Shown here piece after piece: positions 1 to 6,820 of a stretch of DNA of 25,646 nt (position 1 is the stretch's first letter; the number at the start of each line of letters is the position of its first letter). The stretch comes from an uncultured Clostridia bacterium (GTDB lineage Bacteria; Bacillota; Clostridia; Oscillospirales; Acutalibacteraceae): the NCBI GenBank assembly GCA_937896885.1, contig CALBNX010000053.1:1-25646 (forward strand), given 5' to 3'. Position numbers and translations under genes: made by a program. The notes beneath the pieces were generated by a model. The model was not told the DNA's origin. It did not search any database and saw only the letters and a list, made by a program, of their open reading frames with translations.

Positions 1-61
1 ATTCGAACCCCCGACCTTTTGGTTCGTAGCCAAACACTCTATCCAGCTGAGCTACCGGCGC
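1..61 (-). tRNA. tRNA-Arg (anticodon ACG), 3' part outside the window
   Basis: Read on the minus strand from 61 down to 1, the sequence begins with the acceptor strand GCGCCGG, then TAGCTCAGCTGG (D arm), an anticodon stem around the seven-base loop CTACGAA, and a T arm ending in GGTTCGAAT. The loop places ACG at positions 34-36, so this is the arginine tRNA that reads CGN codons (A34 is normally converted to inosine). The 3' half of the T stem and the acceptor 3' strand with CCA lie beyond the window start. No intron or irregular arm is visible in the part present. Confidence 0.95.
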
Positions 62-86
62 ATATACGACTTTCAGCCGCCCGAAT

Positions 87-115
87 ATAATACCATTAGA
101 AATATAAAAAGTCAA
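87..115 (-). promoter_or_regulatory. Promoter of the tRNA-Arg gene
   Basis: On the minus strand TTGACT (115-110) is followed by a 17-nt spacer and TATTAT (92-87), about 25 nt before the mature tRNA 5' end. It is back-to-back with the promoter of the rightward gene at 223. Confidence 0.75.
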
Positions 116-157
116 CAGTTTTTTAAAAATAAAGTAAAATTTCTTTAAGCCTTTTTA

Positions 158-185
158 TTGACATTCCTTTCCTTTGTGTTATACT
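158..185 (+). promoter_or_regulatory. Sigma-A-type promoter of the E2-like acyltransferase gene
   Basis: TTGACA (158-163) and TATACT (180-185) are separated by 16 nt. The start codon at 223 has a strong Shine-Dalgarno, GGAGGT (210-215), 7 nt upstream. Confidence 0.75.
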
Positions 186-222
186 TGTAAAGTATTTCGC
201 AAACATCTCGGAGGTAATCGCA

Positions 223-1131
223 ATGAAAGTTTTAAATAGTTTTCACTTTGGTATTCAAAGAAAAATTATCGCTAATATGACAACAGAGAGTTGGGATAAC
301 ATCCCACATATCGTTTTCAACTATGAGCCCGATGTTACTGATTTTGTTGCATATTGCAAAAAGTTAAATGAAGAAAACGGAACAAAGATTTCACTTAATA
401 CATATTTCTTGAAGGTTATAATTGAAGGACTCAAAGCAGCACCAATTCTCAATTCTCACATTGAATTTAATAAAAAACTTGTTCGTGGCAAGGTTACAAC
501 CTTTGAAAATATTGATATTTCAATGCCAATGATTTTGCCAAATGAAGAAATGATGACAATTACCTTACACGACCTTGAGAATAAGAGTGTTGAGCAAATT
601 CAGAGCGAAATGGCAGATATTCGCAGACGCGCAGAAAACACAAATCTCACAGAAGCAATGTTTGAAGTTTCACTTGAAAATACTCTTCAGGCTTTGAAAA
701 AAGGACAAATCAGAAAGGTAATCAATCGTCTTGTCGGCTCAAAAACAGGTAAATACAGAGTTAAAACTCTCACAGGTAAAGCAAAGAGAGAATATGAAAA
801 AATCCCAAGAGAAGACCGAATCACAAAAGACGATATCCGTCAAGGCACAGTAACAGTTTCAAATGTCGGCTCACTTTATCGCGGTCAGCGTGGCAATGTT
901 ACACTTCTTGAAGTTGTGCCACCACAGGTTTCAACATATTGCCTTGCTGCCGTGCAAGATAGAGCAATTGTGACAACCAACAACAAGGGTGAAAAAGAAA
1001 TAAAGGTCAGACAAGTTCTTCCAATCTGTATGGCAATTGACCATAGAGCATTGGACTTTGGTCAGTCAGTACCATTTATGAAGCGTATGGACGAAATTTT
1101 CGCAAACCCTGAAGAAGTTAAAAATTGGTAA
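223..1131 (+). CDS. Stand-alone 2-oxoacid dehydrogenase E2-type acyltransferase domain protein
   Basis: The 302-residue protein corresponds to the catalytic (CAT-like) domain of dihydrolipoamide acyltransferases. It has no N-terminal lipoyl domain and no E1/E3-binding domain. The active-site block is D273-H274-R275-A-L-D278, matching the family DHRxxDG motif except that Phe replaces the usual Gly after the second Asp. A family-typical TVSNVGS strand lies at 211-217. A basic insertion rich in Lys/Arg (about 155-205) interrupts the usual fold. True E2 subunits sit beside E1 and E3 genes; here the neighbours are a tRNA and a convergent SCIFF operon, and the gene has its own promoter and terminator. 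It probably transfers an acyl group from CoA to an unknown acceptor. The fold assignment is firm; the function is not. Confidence 0.8.
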   Translation: MKVLNSFHFGIQRKIIANMTTESWDNIPHIVFNYEPDVTDFVAYCKKLNEENGTKISLNTYFLKVIIEGLKAAPILNSHIEFNKKLVRGKVTTFENIDISMPMILPNEEMMTITLHDLENKSVEQIQSEMADIRRRAENTNLTEAMFEVSLENTLQALKKGQIRKVINRLVGSKTGKYRVKTLTGKAKREYEKIPREDRITKDDIRQGTVTVSNVGSLYRGQRGNVTLLEVVPPQVSTYCLAAVQDRAIVTTNNKGEKEIKVRQVLPICMAIDHRALDFGQSVPFMKRMDEIFANPEEVKNW

Positions 1132-1137
1132 AATAAA

Positions 1138-1166
1138 AGAGAGTACACCGTACTCTCTTTTTTTTT
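1138..1166. terminator. Bidirectional intrinsic terminator between convergent genes
   Basis: A perfect 9-bp stem, AGAGAGTAC (1138-1146) with GTACTCTCT (1150-1158), closes a 3-nt loop. Eight T residues follow on the plus strand, and an A-rich stretch upstream gives a U-rich tail for minus-strand transcripts. The stem lies between the stop codons at 1131 and 1165. Confidence 0.85.
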
Positions 1167-2493
1167 ATTTCACAACTAAAATTTTATCTATATTATATTT
1201 CTTGAACAACTCAATATGCTCATTAGTGATTTTTTCACCACTAACTGCGATTGGAATAGCAGGTGGGCAAGACACAGTAGGACTAGCACAAATCCGACCA
1301 AGCGCATTATGAACATCTATTTCTTCACTCTCACAGAAAACACTTTCACGAATTGTCAAAACTTTTTCGGCTTTTGGAATTTCAATGCTTGATACATCTT
1401 TTTTAGCATCTGCATTGATATTTTCAAAGGCTTTTTTTATCTTCCCAAAGTCTTCGTCACTATTTTGTGGACTAAACATAAATACCACAAAATCATCGTC
1501 AGCATATTCAAATTCAATGCCACAATCACGAAAATAACGTTTAATATCAATGTCAAAACCACGAAAATCAACTGTGAGTTTCAAAGGCTCTGCCGATAAT
1601 ATTCCAAATCCTTTTGAGTTTATTAAATATCTCAATTCAGCAACTTTATCTGCACAAAGTTTAATATCTTCTCTTATTTTTTCATCAATATATCTGTTGC
1701 ACAAATCTAAAGATTGCAAAATTAGATATGACGGACTTGTTGAACCGAAAATTGCCATTGCATTGACAACATTTTGCGAGAAATTATATTTATCACTCTT
1801 TGCAATATGCAAATACCCACCACCTGTGAGCACAGGTAATGTCTTGTGTGCCGAGTCGCAACACATATCAGCCCCAAGGGTTATGGGGTGTAAATCATTT
1901 TTATAAAACTTCAAATAACTGCCGTGAGCATTGTCAACGAGTAGGGGAATATCATAGCTTTTGCACACCTTTGCAATACTCTCAATATCACTCATTCCAC
2001 CCAGATAGTCAGGACTTGTGATATACACCGCAAATGGCTTGTTCTCAAGGCTTTTAAGCGCCTTTTCAACCATTTCACCATTCACAATACAAGAACAAAT
2101 GCTATCAGCATTTGTTGGATAAATCCACTCAACATCTGCATTTAATTTAGCCAGAGCATATATAAAGGACTTGTGAGCATTTCGTCCCGCTAACACAAAT
2201 GGACGAGTGCTTTTATCTGCTCTTAAATATGCTAAATAAAGTATTGCGTTGATGCTCTGACTCGAGCCACCAGCAGAATAAACTGTCTTTGCAGTCGAGA
2301 AAAGGCGAGTCGCATTTTCTTCACTTTTTCTGATTATTCCGTCGGGTGCATATAATTCATCAGCACCCTGAATTTCAGTAATATCTGCACTCTCACAGCC
2401 TAAAAAAGACACACCCTTATGACCCGGCATGTGAAGTCGGGCAGTATTACTTTTAATGTAATTCTGCACAAAGTCAAAAATTGGTGTGTCCAT
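1165..2493 (-). CDS. Orn/Lys/Arg decarboxylase family PLP enzyme (SpeA/YaaO-like)
   Basis: The 442-residue fold-type I PLP enzyme resembles the short Gram-positive arginine/lysine decarboxylases, which lack the N-terminal wing domain of the E. coli enzymes. The signature begins HMPGHKG (21-27). V-D187-N-A-H190 fits the aspartate that pairs with the PLP ring nitrogen, and SAHKTLP places the Schiff-base lysine at K217. The C-terminal Orn/Lys/Arg decarboxylase domain occupies roughly 370-442 and ends close to the family end. The substrate cannot be read from sequence; arginine or lysine (giving agmatine or cadaverine) are the usual options. The start has an AAGGA site, and the gene lies 13 bp behind the SCIFF maturase, so it is probably the last gene of that operon. 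Confidence 0.85.
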   Translation of the reverse strand: MDTPIFDFVQNYIKSNTARLHMPGHKGVSFLGCESADITEIQGADELYAPDGIIRKSEENATRLFSTAKTVYSAGGSSQSINAILYLAYLRADKSTRPFVLAGRNAHKSFIYALAKLNADVEWIYPTNADSICSCIVNGEMVEKALKSLENKPFAVYITSPDYLGGMSDIESIAKVCKSYDIPLLVDNAHGSYLKFYKNDLHPITLGADMCCDSAHKTLPVLTGGGYLHIAKSDKYNFSQNVVNAMAIFGSTSPSYLILQSLDLCNRYIDEKIREDIKLCADKVAELRYLINSKGFGILSAEPLKLTVDFRGFDIDIKRYFRDCGIEFEYADDDFVVFMFSPQNSDEDFGKIKKAFENINADAKKDVSSIEIPKAEKVLTIRESVFCESEEIDVHNALGRICASPTVSCPPAIPIAVSGEKITNEHIELFKKYNIDKILVVK

Positions 2494-2506
2494 TGTTTTA
2501 TTCCTT

Positions 2507-3880
2507 TTATTTTTCTTCTGATTCTGCTACTTGAATCATCACAGCACATTCAATTCTCTTTTTGAAAAGTTCACAGCCGTATTCATAAATACCTGTAATT
2601 TTTCCCGATGCGTGATAAGAGTTTGCAGCGCAACCACCTGAGCAATAAAGCTTTGCCCAACAATCGTTACATTCAGGGCGAGCATAAGCATTGCAAAGCT
2701 TGAACTCATTCTGAATTTCTTTGTTAGTTACACCGTCCCAGATGTTACCAAGTAAATATTTAGTGTCACCAACAAACTGATGGCAAGGGTAAAGGTCGCC
2801 AGTAGGTGTAACAGCCATATACTCCGTACCTGAGCCACAACCTGAAATTCTCTTATAAATGCAAGGCCCGTGTGTCAAGTCAAGCATATAGTGATAGAAA
2901 GTGAAGCCGTTACCATTCTTTTTGCGCTTTATCATTTCTTTTGCAAGAATTTCATATTGCTCGAAAAGAATTGGTAAATCTTCTTGTGTCAATGCACTTG
3001 CATCTTCAGGTGAGCAAACAACAGGCTCCATACTAAGTTCAGTAAAGCCTAAGTTAGCCATATGGAAAATATCGTTTGTGAAATCCACGTTGTTGTGTGT
3101 GAATGTGCCACGCATATAGTAGTTCTTACCACCACGACGCTTAACAAATTCTTGGAATTTAGGCACGATAGTGTCATAACTACCACGACCCATATAGTCA
3201 ACTCTGAGTCTGTCGTGAACATCTTTTCTTCCGTCAAGACTTAAAACCACATTGCTCATTTCACGGTTTGAAAACTCGATAACATCATCATCAATGAGCA
3301 TTCCGTTTGTTGTGAGTGTGAAACGGAAATTCTTGTTGTGAATTTTCTCTTGCACGCGAGCATAAGAAACTAATTCTTTAACAACATCCCAGTTCATAAG
3401 TGGCTCGCCACCGAAGAAGTCAACTTCAAGATTTCTTCTTGTGCCTGAATTTTCAATAAGAAAATCAAGTGCACGCTTACCAACTTCAAAGCTCATCAAT
3501 GCACGCTCACCGTGATATTTACCCTGACTTGCAAAGCAGTATTCACAGTTCAGGTTGCAAGTGTGAGCAACGTGAAGACAAAGAGCCTTGATAACAGTAT
3601 TTCTGTTCTTGAAATCGAATGCCATACCCTCATAAGTGTCAGGGGTATAGAGTTTGCCATTTTCTTCAAGAGTTTTCACATCTTCTATGCAATCAAGAAC
3701 ATCTTGCTCTGTAATCTGCTCGTCTTTATATGTATCAATTATGTATTTAACAATCTCGTCGGCGGATTTGTCCTTATACATAGCAATAATATCATAAGCC
3801 ACTTCGTCAACCACATGAACAGACCCCGAGCAAGTGTCAAGCACAATATTATATCCGTTTAATTTATATTGATGTACCAT
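2507..3880 (-). CDS. scfB: Radical SAM/SPASM SCIFF-peptide maturase (thioether-forming)
   Basis: The 457-residue protein is the maturase that installs thioether cross-links in the SCIFF ribosomal peptide (CteB in Clostridium thermocellum). The N-terminal precursor-recognition (RRE-like) region begins MVHQYKLNGYN, as in known SCIFF maturases. The radical-SAM CxxxCxxC cluster motif is C108-x3-C112-x2-C115, inside TCNLNCEYCFAS. A C-terminal SPASM region has the CGSG..., ...LYPCHQF and CNDCWAKLYCSGGC cysteines for two auxiliary [4Fe-4S] clusters. The frame stays open 14 codons upstream to 3922, but that stretch lies in a hairpin. I chose ATG at 3880 because AAGGA lies 7 nt before it and the protein start then matches the family. 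It is downstream of its SCIFF substrate gene. Confidence 0.93.
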   Translation of the reverse strand: MVHQYKLNGYNIVLDTCSGSVHVVDEVAYDIIAMYKDKSADEIVKYIIDTYKDEQITEQDVLDCIEDVKTLEENGKLYTPDTYEGMAFDFKNRNTVIKALCLHVAHTCNLNCEYCFASQGKYHGERALMSFEVGKRALDFLIENSGTRRNLEVDFFGGEPLMNWDVVKELVSYARVQEKIHNKNFRFTLTTNGMLIDDDVIEFSNREMSNVVLSLDGRKDVHDRLRVDYMGRGSYDTIVPKFQEFVKRRGGKNYYMRGTFTHNNVDFTNDIFHMANLGFTELSMEPVVCSPEDASALTQEDLPILFEQYEILAKEMIKRKKNGNGFTFYHYMLDLTHGPCIYKRISGCGSGTEYMAVTPTGDLYPCHQFVGDTKYLLGNIWDGVTNKEIQNEFKLCNAYARPECNDCWAKLYCSGGCAANSYHASGKITGIYEYGCELFKKRIECAVMIQVAESEEK

Positions 3881-3898
3881 AAAAATATCCTTCTCAAC

Positions 3899-3928
3899 AA
3901 AAAACAGGTAATACAAATGCATTACCTG
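3899..3928 (-). terminator. Terminator-like hairpin between SCIFF peptide and maturase genes
   Basis: On the minus strand CAGGTAAT (3928-3921) pairs with ATTACCTG (3912-3905) across an 8-nt loop and is followed by six T residues (3904-3899). It starts 25 nt after the SCIFF stop and ends 18 nt before the maturase start. It looks like a partial terminator that would give excess peptide mRNA over maturase mRNA; the read-through level is unknown. Confidence 0.7.
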
Positions 3929-3952
3929 CTTTTTAGTAATAGATTTTAAATC

Positions 3953-4102
3953 TTATTTGCTTTCAACGTTTTCGCACTGCTGATTAGCAACACCACAAGA
4001 TGTCTTGCAAGCTGACTGGCAAGATGTCTGGCATTCGCCACAACCGCCCTTAACAGCACTTTCTTGAAGGTTTCTTGTTTCGATAGTCTTAATTCTTTCC
4101 AT
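3953..4102 (-). CDS. scfA: SCIFF peptide precursor (six cysteines in forty-five residues)
   Basis: The 49-residue ribosomal peptide is encoded just ahead of its maturase. It begins MERIKTIETRN (leader) and the core carries cysteines at 21, 24, 28, 32, 36 and 43, with the invariant SCIFF patterns GGCGEC, QTSC, QSACKTSC and VANQQC. AGGAGA lies 8 nt upstream of the ATG and a strong promoter lies further up. In the family the maturase links Cys to a Thr or similar residue through the alpha carbon; function of the mature product is not established. The residue after Cys36 is Gly37, whereas from memory the C. thermocellum peptide has the cross-linked Thr37 there. The gene is short and easily missed by gene callers. 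Confidence 0.95.
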   Translation of the reverse strand: MERIKTIETRNLQESAVKGGCGECQTSCQSACKTSCGVANQQCENVESK

Positions 4103-4145
4103 GATAATATCTCCTATCTGAATAGTTTCAAATATTTACAAAAAA

Positions 4146-4174
4146 AGTATATCATAAGCGCCATTTTGTGTCAA
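4146..4174 (-). promoter_or_regulatory. Consensus promoter of the SCIFF operon
   Basis: On the minus strand TTGACA (4174-4169) and TATACT (4151-4146) are exactly 17 nt apart, about 45 nt upstream of the SCIFF start. It is one of the best -35/-10 matches in the window and suggests strong basal expression. Confidence 0.85.
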
Positions 4175-4198
4175 GATATTTATTATTGTATTAGTTTG

Positions 4199-4381
4199 AC
4201 AAATTAGGAGTTTGTCGGGTAACCTCCCTTGTTAAAGGGAGGGGGACCGCGACAGCGGTGGAGGGATTCATTATGCAACAACAAGAATCCCCTCGCCACT
4301 TCGTGGCCCTCTCCCCTTTGACAAGGGGCGCTTTGTGTTTTCCGCTGTCAGTTTCAATCTCCCCGACAAATTCAAATTTGT
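4199..4381 (+). repeat. Interspersed structured repeat, copy A (two head-to-head hairpin units)
   Basis: This 183-bp element recurs inverted at 24741-24922; from 4223 to 4381 I see one substitution between the copies. Imperfect terminal inverted repeats are ACAAATT..TTTGTCGGG (4199-4219) and CCCGACAAA..AATTTGT (4362-4381). Inside, left unit 4223-4269 has hairpins CCTCCCTT/AAGGGAGG and ACCGC/GCGGT and ends GGAGGGATTC. After a 15-nt spacer (4270-4284) the right unit 4285-4328 runs in mirror order, with GCCAC/GTGGC and CCCCTT/AAGGGG. No convincing protein is encoded and no clear target duplication is seen. It sits between two divergent genes, like a MITE or BIME. Confidence 0.9.
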
Positions 4382-4522
4382 AAAAATACTTTGATAAACA
4401 AAAACTACTATAAATTTAATATAAATAATATTAAAAAAACATCTATTATTTTTTGGAATTTTATGATATGATATTAAATGTATAACTATGTTCATTAGAT
4501 TTTGAAAGAAGATGACTTTTTA
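4382..4522 (+). other. AT-rich leader region upstream of nadB
   Basis: This very AT-rich stretch separates repeat A from nadB. I see candidate promoter pieces (TTGGAA at 4453-4458 and TATAAC at 4481-4486) but their 22-nt spacing is poor, and no other pair is convincing. I recognise no NAD-related riboswitch and no obvious regulator palindrome. The nadB transcript must begin here or read in from elsewhere. Confidence 0.5.
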
Positions 4523-5983
4523 ATGTCAAAAAAATGTGATGTGCTCATAGTCGGTTGCGGTGTCGCAGGGCTTAATACAGCACTTTCATTACCCGAAAAT
4601 CTTAATATTATAATTCTAGCAAAAAAGAGCAACACAGACTCTAATTCATCTCTTGCGCAGGGTGGCGTTGCGGCAGTTCTCGACTTAGAAAATGACAGTT
4701 ATGAATTGCATATAAACGACACAATGATTGCAGGTAAGCAGGCAAACGATATCGATGCGGTTACTGTTCTTGTAGAAGAAGGACCAGATGAAGTCCGCAA
4801 AATTATTGAGTATGGCGTTGAGTTTGACAAACGACCTGACGGGGAACTCAATATGACTCTTGAGGGTGGTCATTGCAGACGAAGAATTGTTCACCATAAA
4901 GACACAACTGGTGCTGAAATGGTTCGTGCAATGGTTCTTGAAGCGCAGAAGAGAAAGAATATCACCATTATTGAAAATACACCTGTTTTCAAGCTCACAA
5001 GAGTAAAAAGTGGTATCTGCGCTCATGTTCTCACAGATGACGGACAAGACCAGATTTTCGCATCATATTGTGTTCTCGCAACGGGTGGTATTGGTCGAGT
5101 TTATAAATATACAACAAACCCAAAGGTTGCAACGGGTGACGGAATACGCCTTGCATTCGAACTGGGTGCTCGAATCAAAGATTTAAGCTATGTTCAGTTC
5201 CACCCAACTGCTTTTAACTCTGACGATAACGAGCAGTTTTTAATTAGCGAAGCAGTTCGTGGTGAGGGTGCTTATCTTCTTAACTGTAACAAAGAAAGGT
5301 TTATGCATCGATATGACGAAAGACTTGAACTTGCCCCCCGTGATGTTGTTTCAAAGTCAATTATTATTGAATCCCGTCGAACAGGTAGCAATAACTTCTA
5401 CCTTGATATAACCCATCGTGATAAAGAGTATCTCTTAAACCGTTTCCCTGGTATTCACAAAGGTTGTTTGAGATATAATGTTGACATTACAAAAGATTTA
5501 ATTCCGATTTTTCCTTGTCAGCATTATTTAATGGGTGGTATTGAAGTTGACTTAAATTCTCGCACAACAATTTCAAGACTCTATGCAGTTGGTGAGTGTT
5601 CAAATACTGGTGTTCACGGTAAAAACCGACTTGCAAGTAACTCATTACTTGAAGCACTTGTATTCGGCAAACGCTGTGCTGACGATATTGTCCGCTGTAT
5701 TGATATGAAATATCCCGAAGTGCAAATAAGCGAAATCGAAAAGCAAGACCTTGACGGCGCACCACTTATGAAAGGTGTACGCACAGAAATTCGCAACATT
5801 ATGCAACGCTCATATTTCGTAATGCCTGCTAACGAAGATGCTGTGCGAAACGGCTATAAACGAGTTCGTGAAATTCTCACAAGACTTAAAAACGGTAAAT
5901 TCAAAATTACTCCTGACTATTGCGAAGCATTAAGCCTTGCAACAGTTGCCTATATAATTCTCAAGGAGGTCAATGACCAATGA
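4523..5983 (+). CDS. nadB: L-aspartate oxidase (NadB), de novo NAD synthesis
   Basis: The 486-residue flavoprotein oxidises L-aspartate to iminoaspartate, the first step to quinolinate. The FAD dinucleotide motif G11-C-G13-V-A-G16 follows the first strand, with SSLAQGGVA next. HHKDTTGAEM and RGEGAYLLN are substrate-region blocks of the succinate dehydrogenase/fumarate reductase flavoprotein family. The near-C-terminal HGKNRLASNSLLEALVFG is diagnostic of NadB. The frame is open from a TTG at 4502, but no ribosome site precedes that codon; ATG 4523 gives the usual N-terminus and has AAAGAAG upstream, although this is weak. The 3' end overlaps nadC by 4 bp. The usual partner nadA (quinolinate synthase) is not in the window. 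Confidence 0.93.
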   Translation: MSKKCDVLIVGCGVAGLNTALSLPENLNIIILAKKSNTDSNSSLAQGGVAAVLDLENDSYELHINDTMIAGKQANDIDAVTVLVEEGPDEVRKIIEYGVEFDKRPDGELNMTLEGGHCRRRIVHHKDTTGAEMVRAMVLEAQKRKNITIIENTPVFKLTRVKSGICAHVLTDDGQDQIFASYCVLATGGIGRVYKYTTNPKVATGDGIRLAFELGARIKDLSYVQFHPTAFNSDDNEQFLISEAVRGEGAYLLNCNKERFMHRYDERLELAPRDVVSKSIIIESRRTGSNNFYLDITHRDKEYLLNRFPGIHKGCLRYNVDITKDLIPIFPCQHYLMGGIEVDLNSRTTISRLYAVGECSNTGVHGKNRLASNSLLEALVFGKRCADDIVRCIDMKYPEVQISEIEKQDLDGAPLMKGVRTEIRNIMQRSYFVMPANEDAVRNGYKRVREILTRLKNGKFKITPDYCEALSLATVAYIILKEVNDQ

Positions 5984-6816
5984 AATTAAATCAGTTTTAT
6001 GTTGACAATCTTATCAAAGAAGCAATCAGCGAAGATATTAACTATATCGATGTTTCAGCGGACTATTTAATCCCTGAAAACCAAAGAAATGACTCATATT
6101 TTGTAGCAAAAGCAGACGGTGTTCTCTGCGGACTTGATATTGCAATGAGAGTATTCACTTTGCTTGATGATACTTTTACTTATACTGTTCATAAAAATGA
6201 TGGTGATGAGGTTAAAGCGGGTGACTTAATCGTTGAATTCAACGGTAAAACTGCTTGCCTTCTTAAAGGCGAAAGAACAGCCCTCAATATTATTCAGCAT
6301 ATGTCAGGCATCGCAACTGCAACAAATAAAGCAGTTAAACTTTGTGAAGGAACAAATGCACAGGTGACAGACACAAGAAAGACACTTCCAGGACTTCGTG
6401 CATTGCAAAAATATGCAGTAGTTTGCGGTGGCGGTAAAAACCATAGATACAACCTTTCTGACGGTGCAATGCTTAAAGATAACCACATTGACGCAGGTGG
6501 CGGAATTACAAATGCAGTTGCAATTCTTCGTTCAAAGCTTGGTCATATGGTGAAAATCGAAGTTGAAACTCGTAATTTTGACGAAGTAAAAGAAGCAGTT
6601 GGAGCTGGTGCAGATATCATTATGCTTGATAATATGAACAACGACCAAATGAAAGAATGTGTTGAATATATTGACGGCAGAGCAAAGACAGAAGCATCAG
6701 GAAATATTACACTTGAAAATATTGCTGAAGTTGCAAAAACAGGTGTTGATATTATCTCTCTTGGTGCTCTTACTCACTCTGTAAAAGCATTTGATATTTC
6801 AATGAAAATGAGATAA
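5980..6816 (+). CDS. nadC: Nicotinate-nucleotide pyrophosphorylase (quinolinate phosphoribosyltransferase)
   Basis: The 278-residue enzyme converts quinolinate and PRPP to nicotinate mononucleotide, CO2 and PPi. TDTRKTLPGLR (130-140) and GGGKNHRYNLSDGAMLKDNH (150-169) carry the Arg, Lys and His residues that bind quinolinate and PRPP. The ATG overlaps the nadB stop in ATGA, and a near-perfect AAGGAGGT (5963-5970) lies within the end of nadB, so the two are translationally coupled. Length matches the family. Confidence 0.95.
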   Translation: MKLNQFYVDNLIKEAISEDINYIDVSADYLIPENQRNDSYFVAKADGVLCGLDIAMRVFTLLDDTFTYTVHKNDGDEVKAGDLIVEFNGKTACLLKGERTALNIIQHMSGIATATNKAVKLCEGTNAQVTDTRKTLPGLRALQKYAVVCGGGKNHRYNLSDGAMLKDNHIDAGGGITNAVAILRSKLGHMVKIEVETRNFDEVKEAVGAGADIIMLDNMNNDQMKECVEYIDGRAKTEASGNITLENIAEVAKTGVDIISLGALTHSVKAFDISMKMR

Positions 6817-6820
6817 TTTT

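Noticed and set aside
3881..3922. A 14-codon N-terminal extension of the SCIFF maturase
   Set aside because: It would start inside the terminator-like hairpin without a ribosome site; ATG 3880 has AAGGA and gives the family N-terminus.
3905..4102. SCIFF locus as a CRISPR or metallothionein-like locus
   Set aside because: There are no direct repeats, and the cysteine spacing and adjacent SPASM enzyme identify it as SCIFF rather than metallothionein.
4199..4381. Repeat A as an rRNA/riboswitch or an IS element
   Set aside because: It has no transposase frame and no conserved riboswitch core, and a near-identical copy exists in an unrelated intergenic region.
4271..4495. Open frame of 74 codons on the minus strand across repeat A
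   Set aside because: Half lies in the repeat and half in AT-rich leader. It has no ribosome site and no recognisable protein features, and the repeat is explained by its hairpins.
4502..4522. TTG start for nadB
   Set aside because: No Shine-Dalgarno precedes it and the extra seven residues are not needed; ATG 4523 fits the family start.
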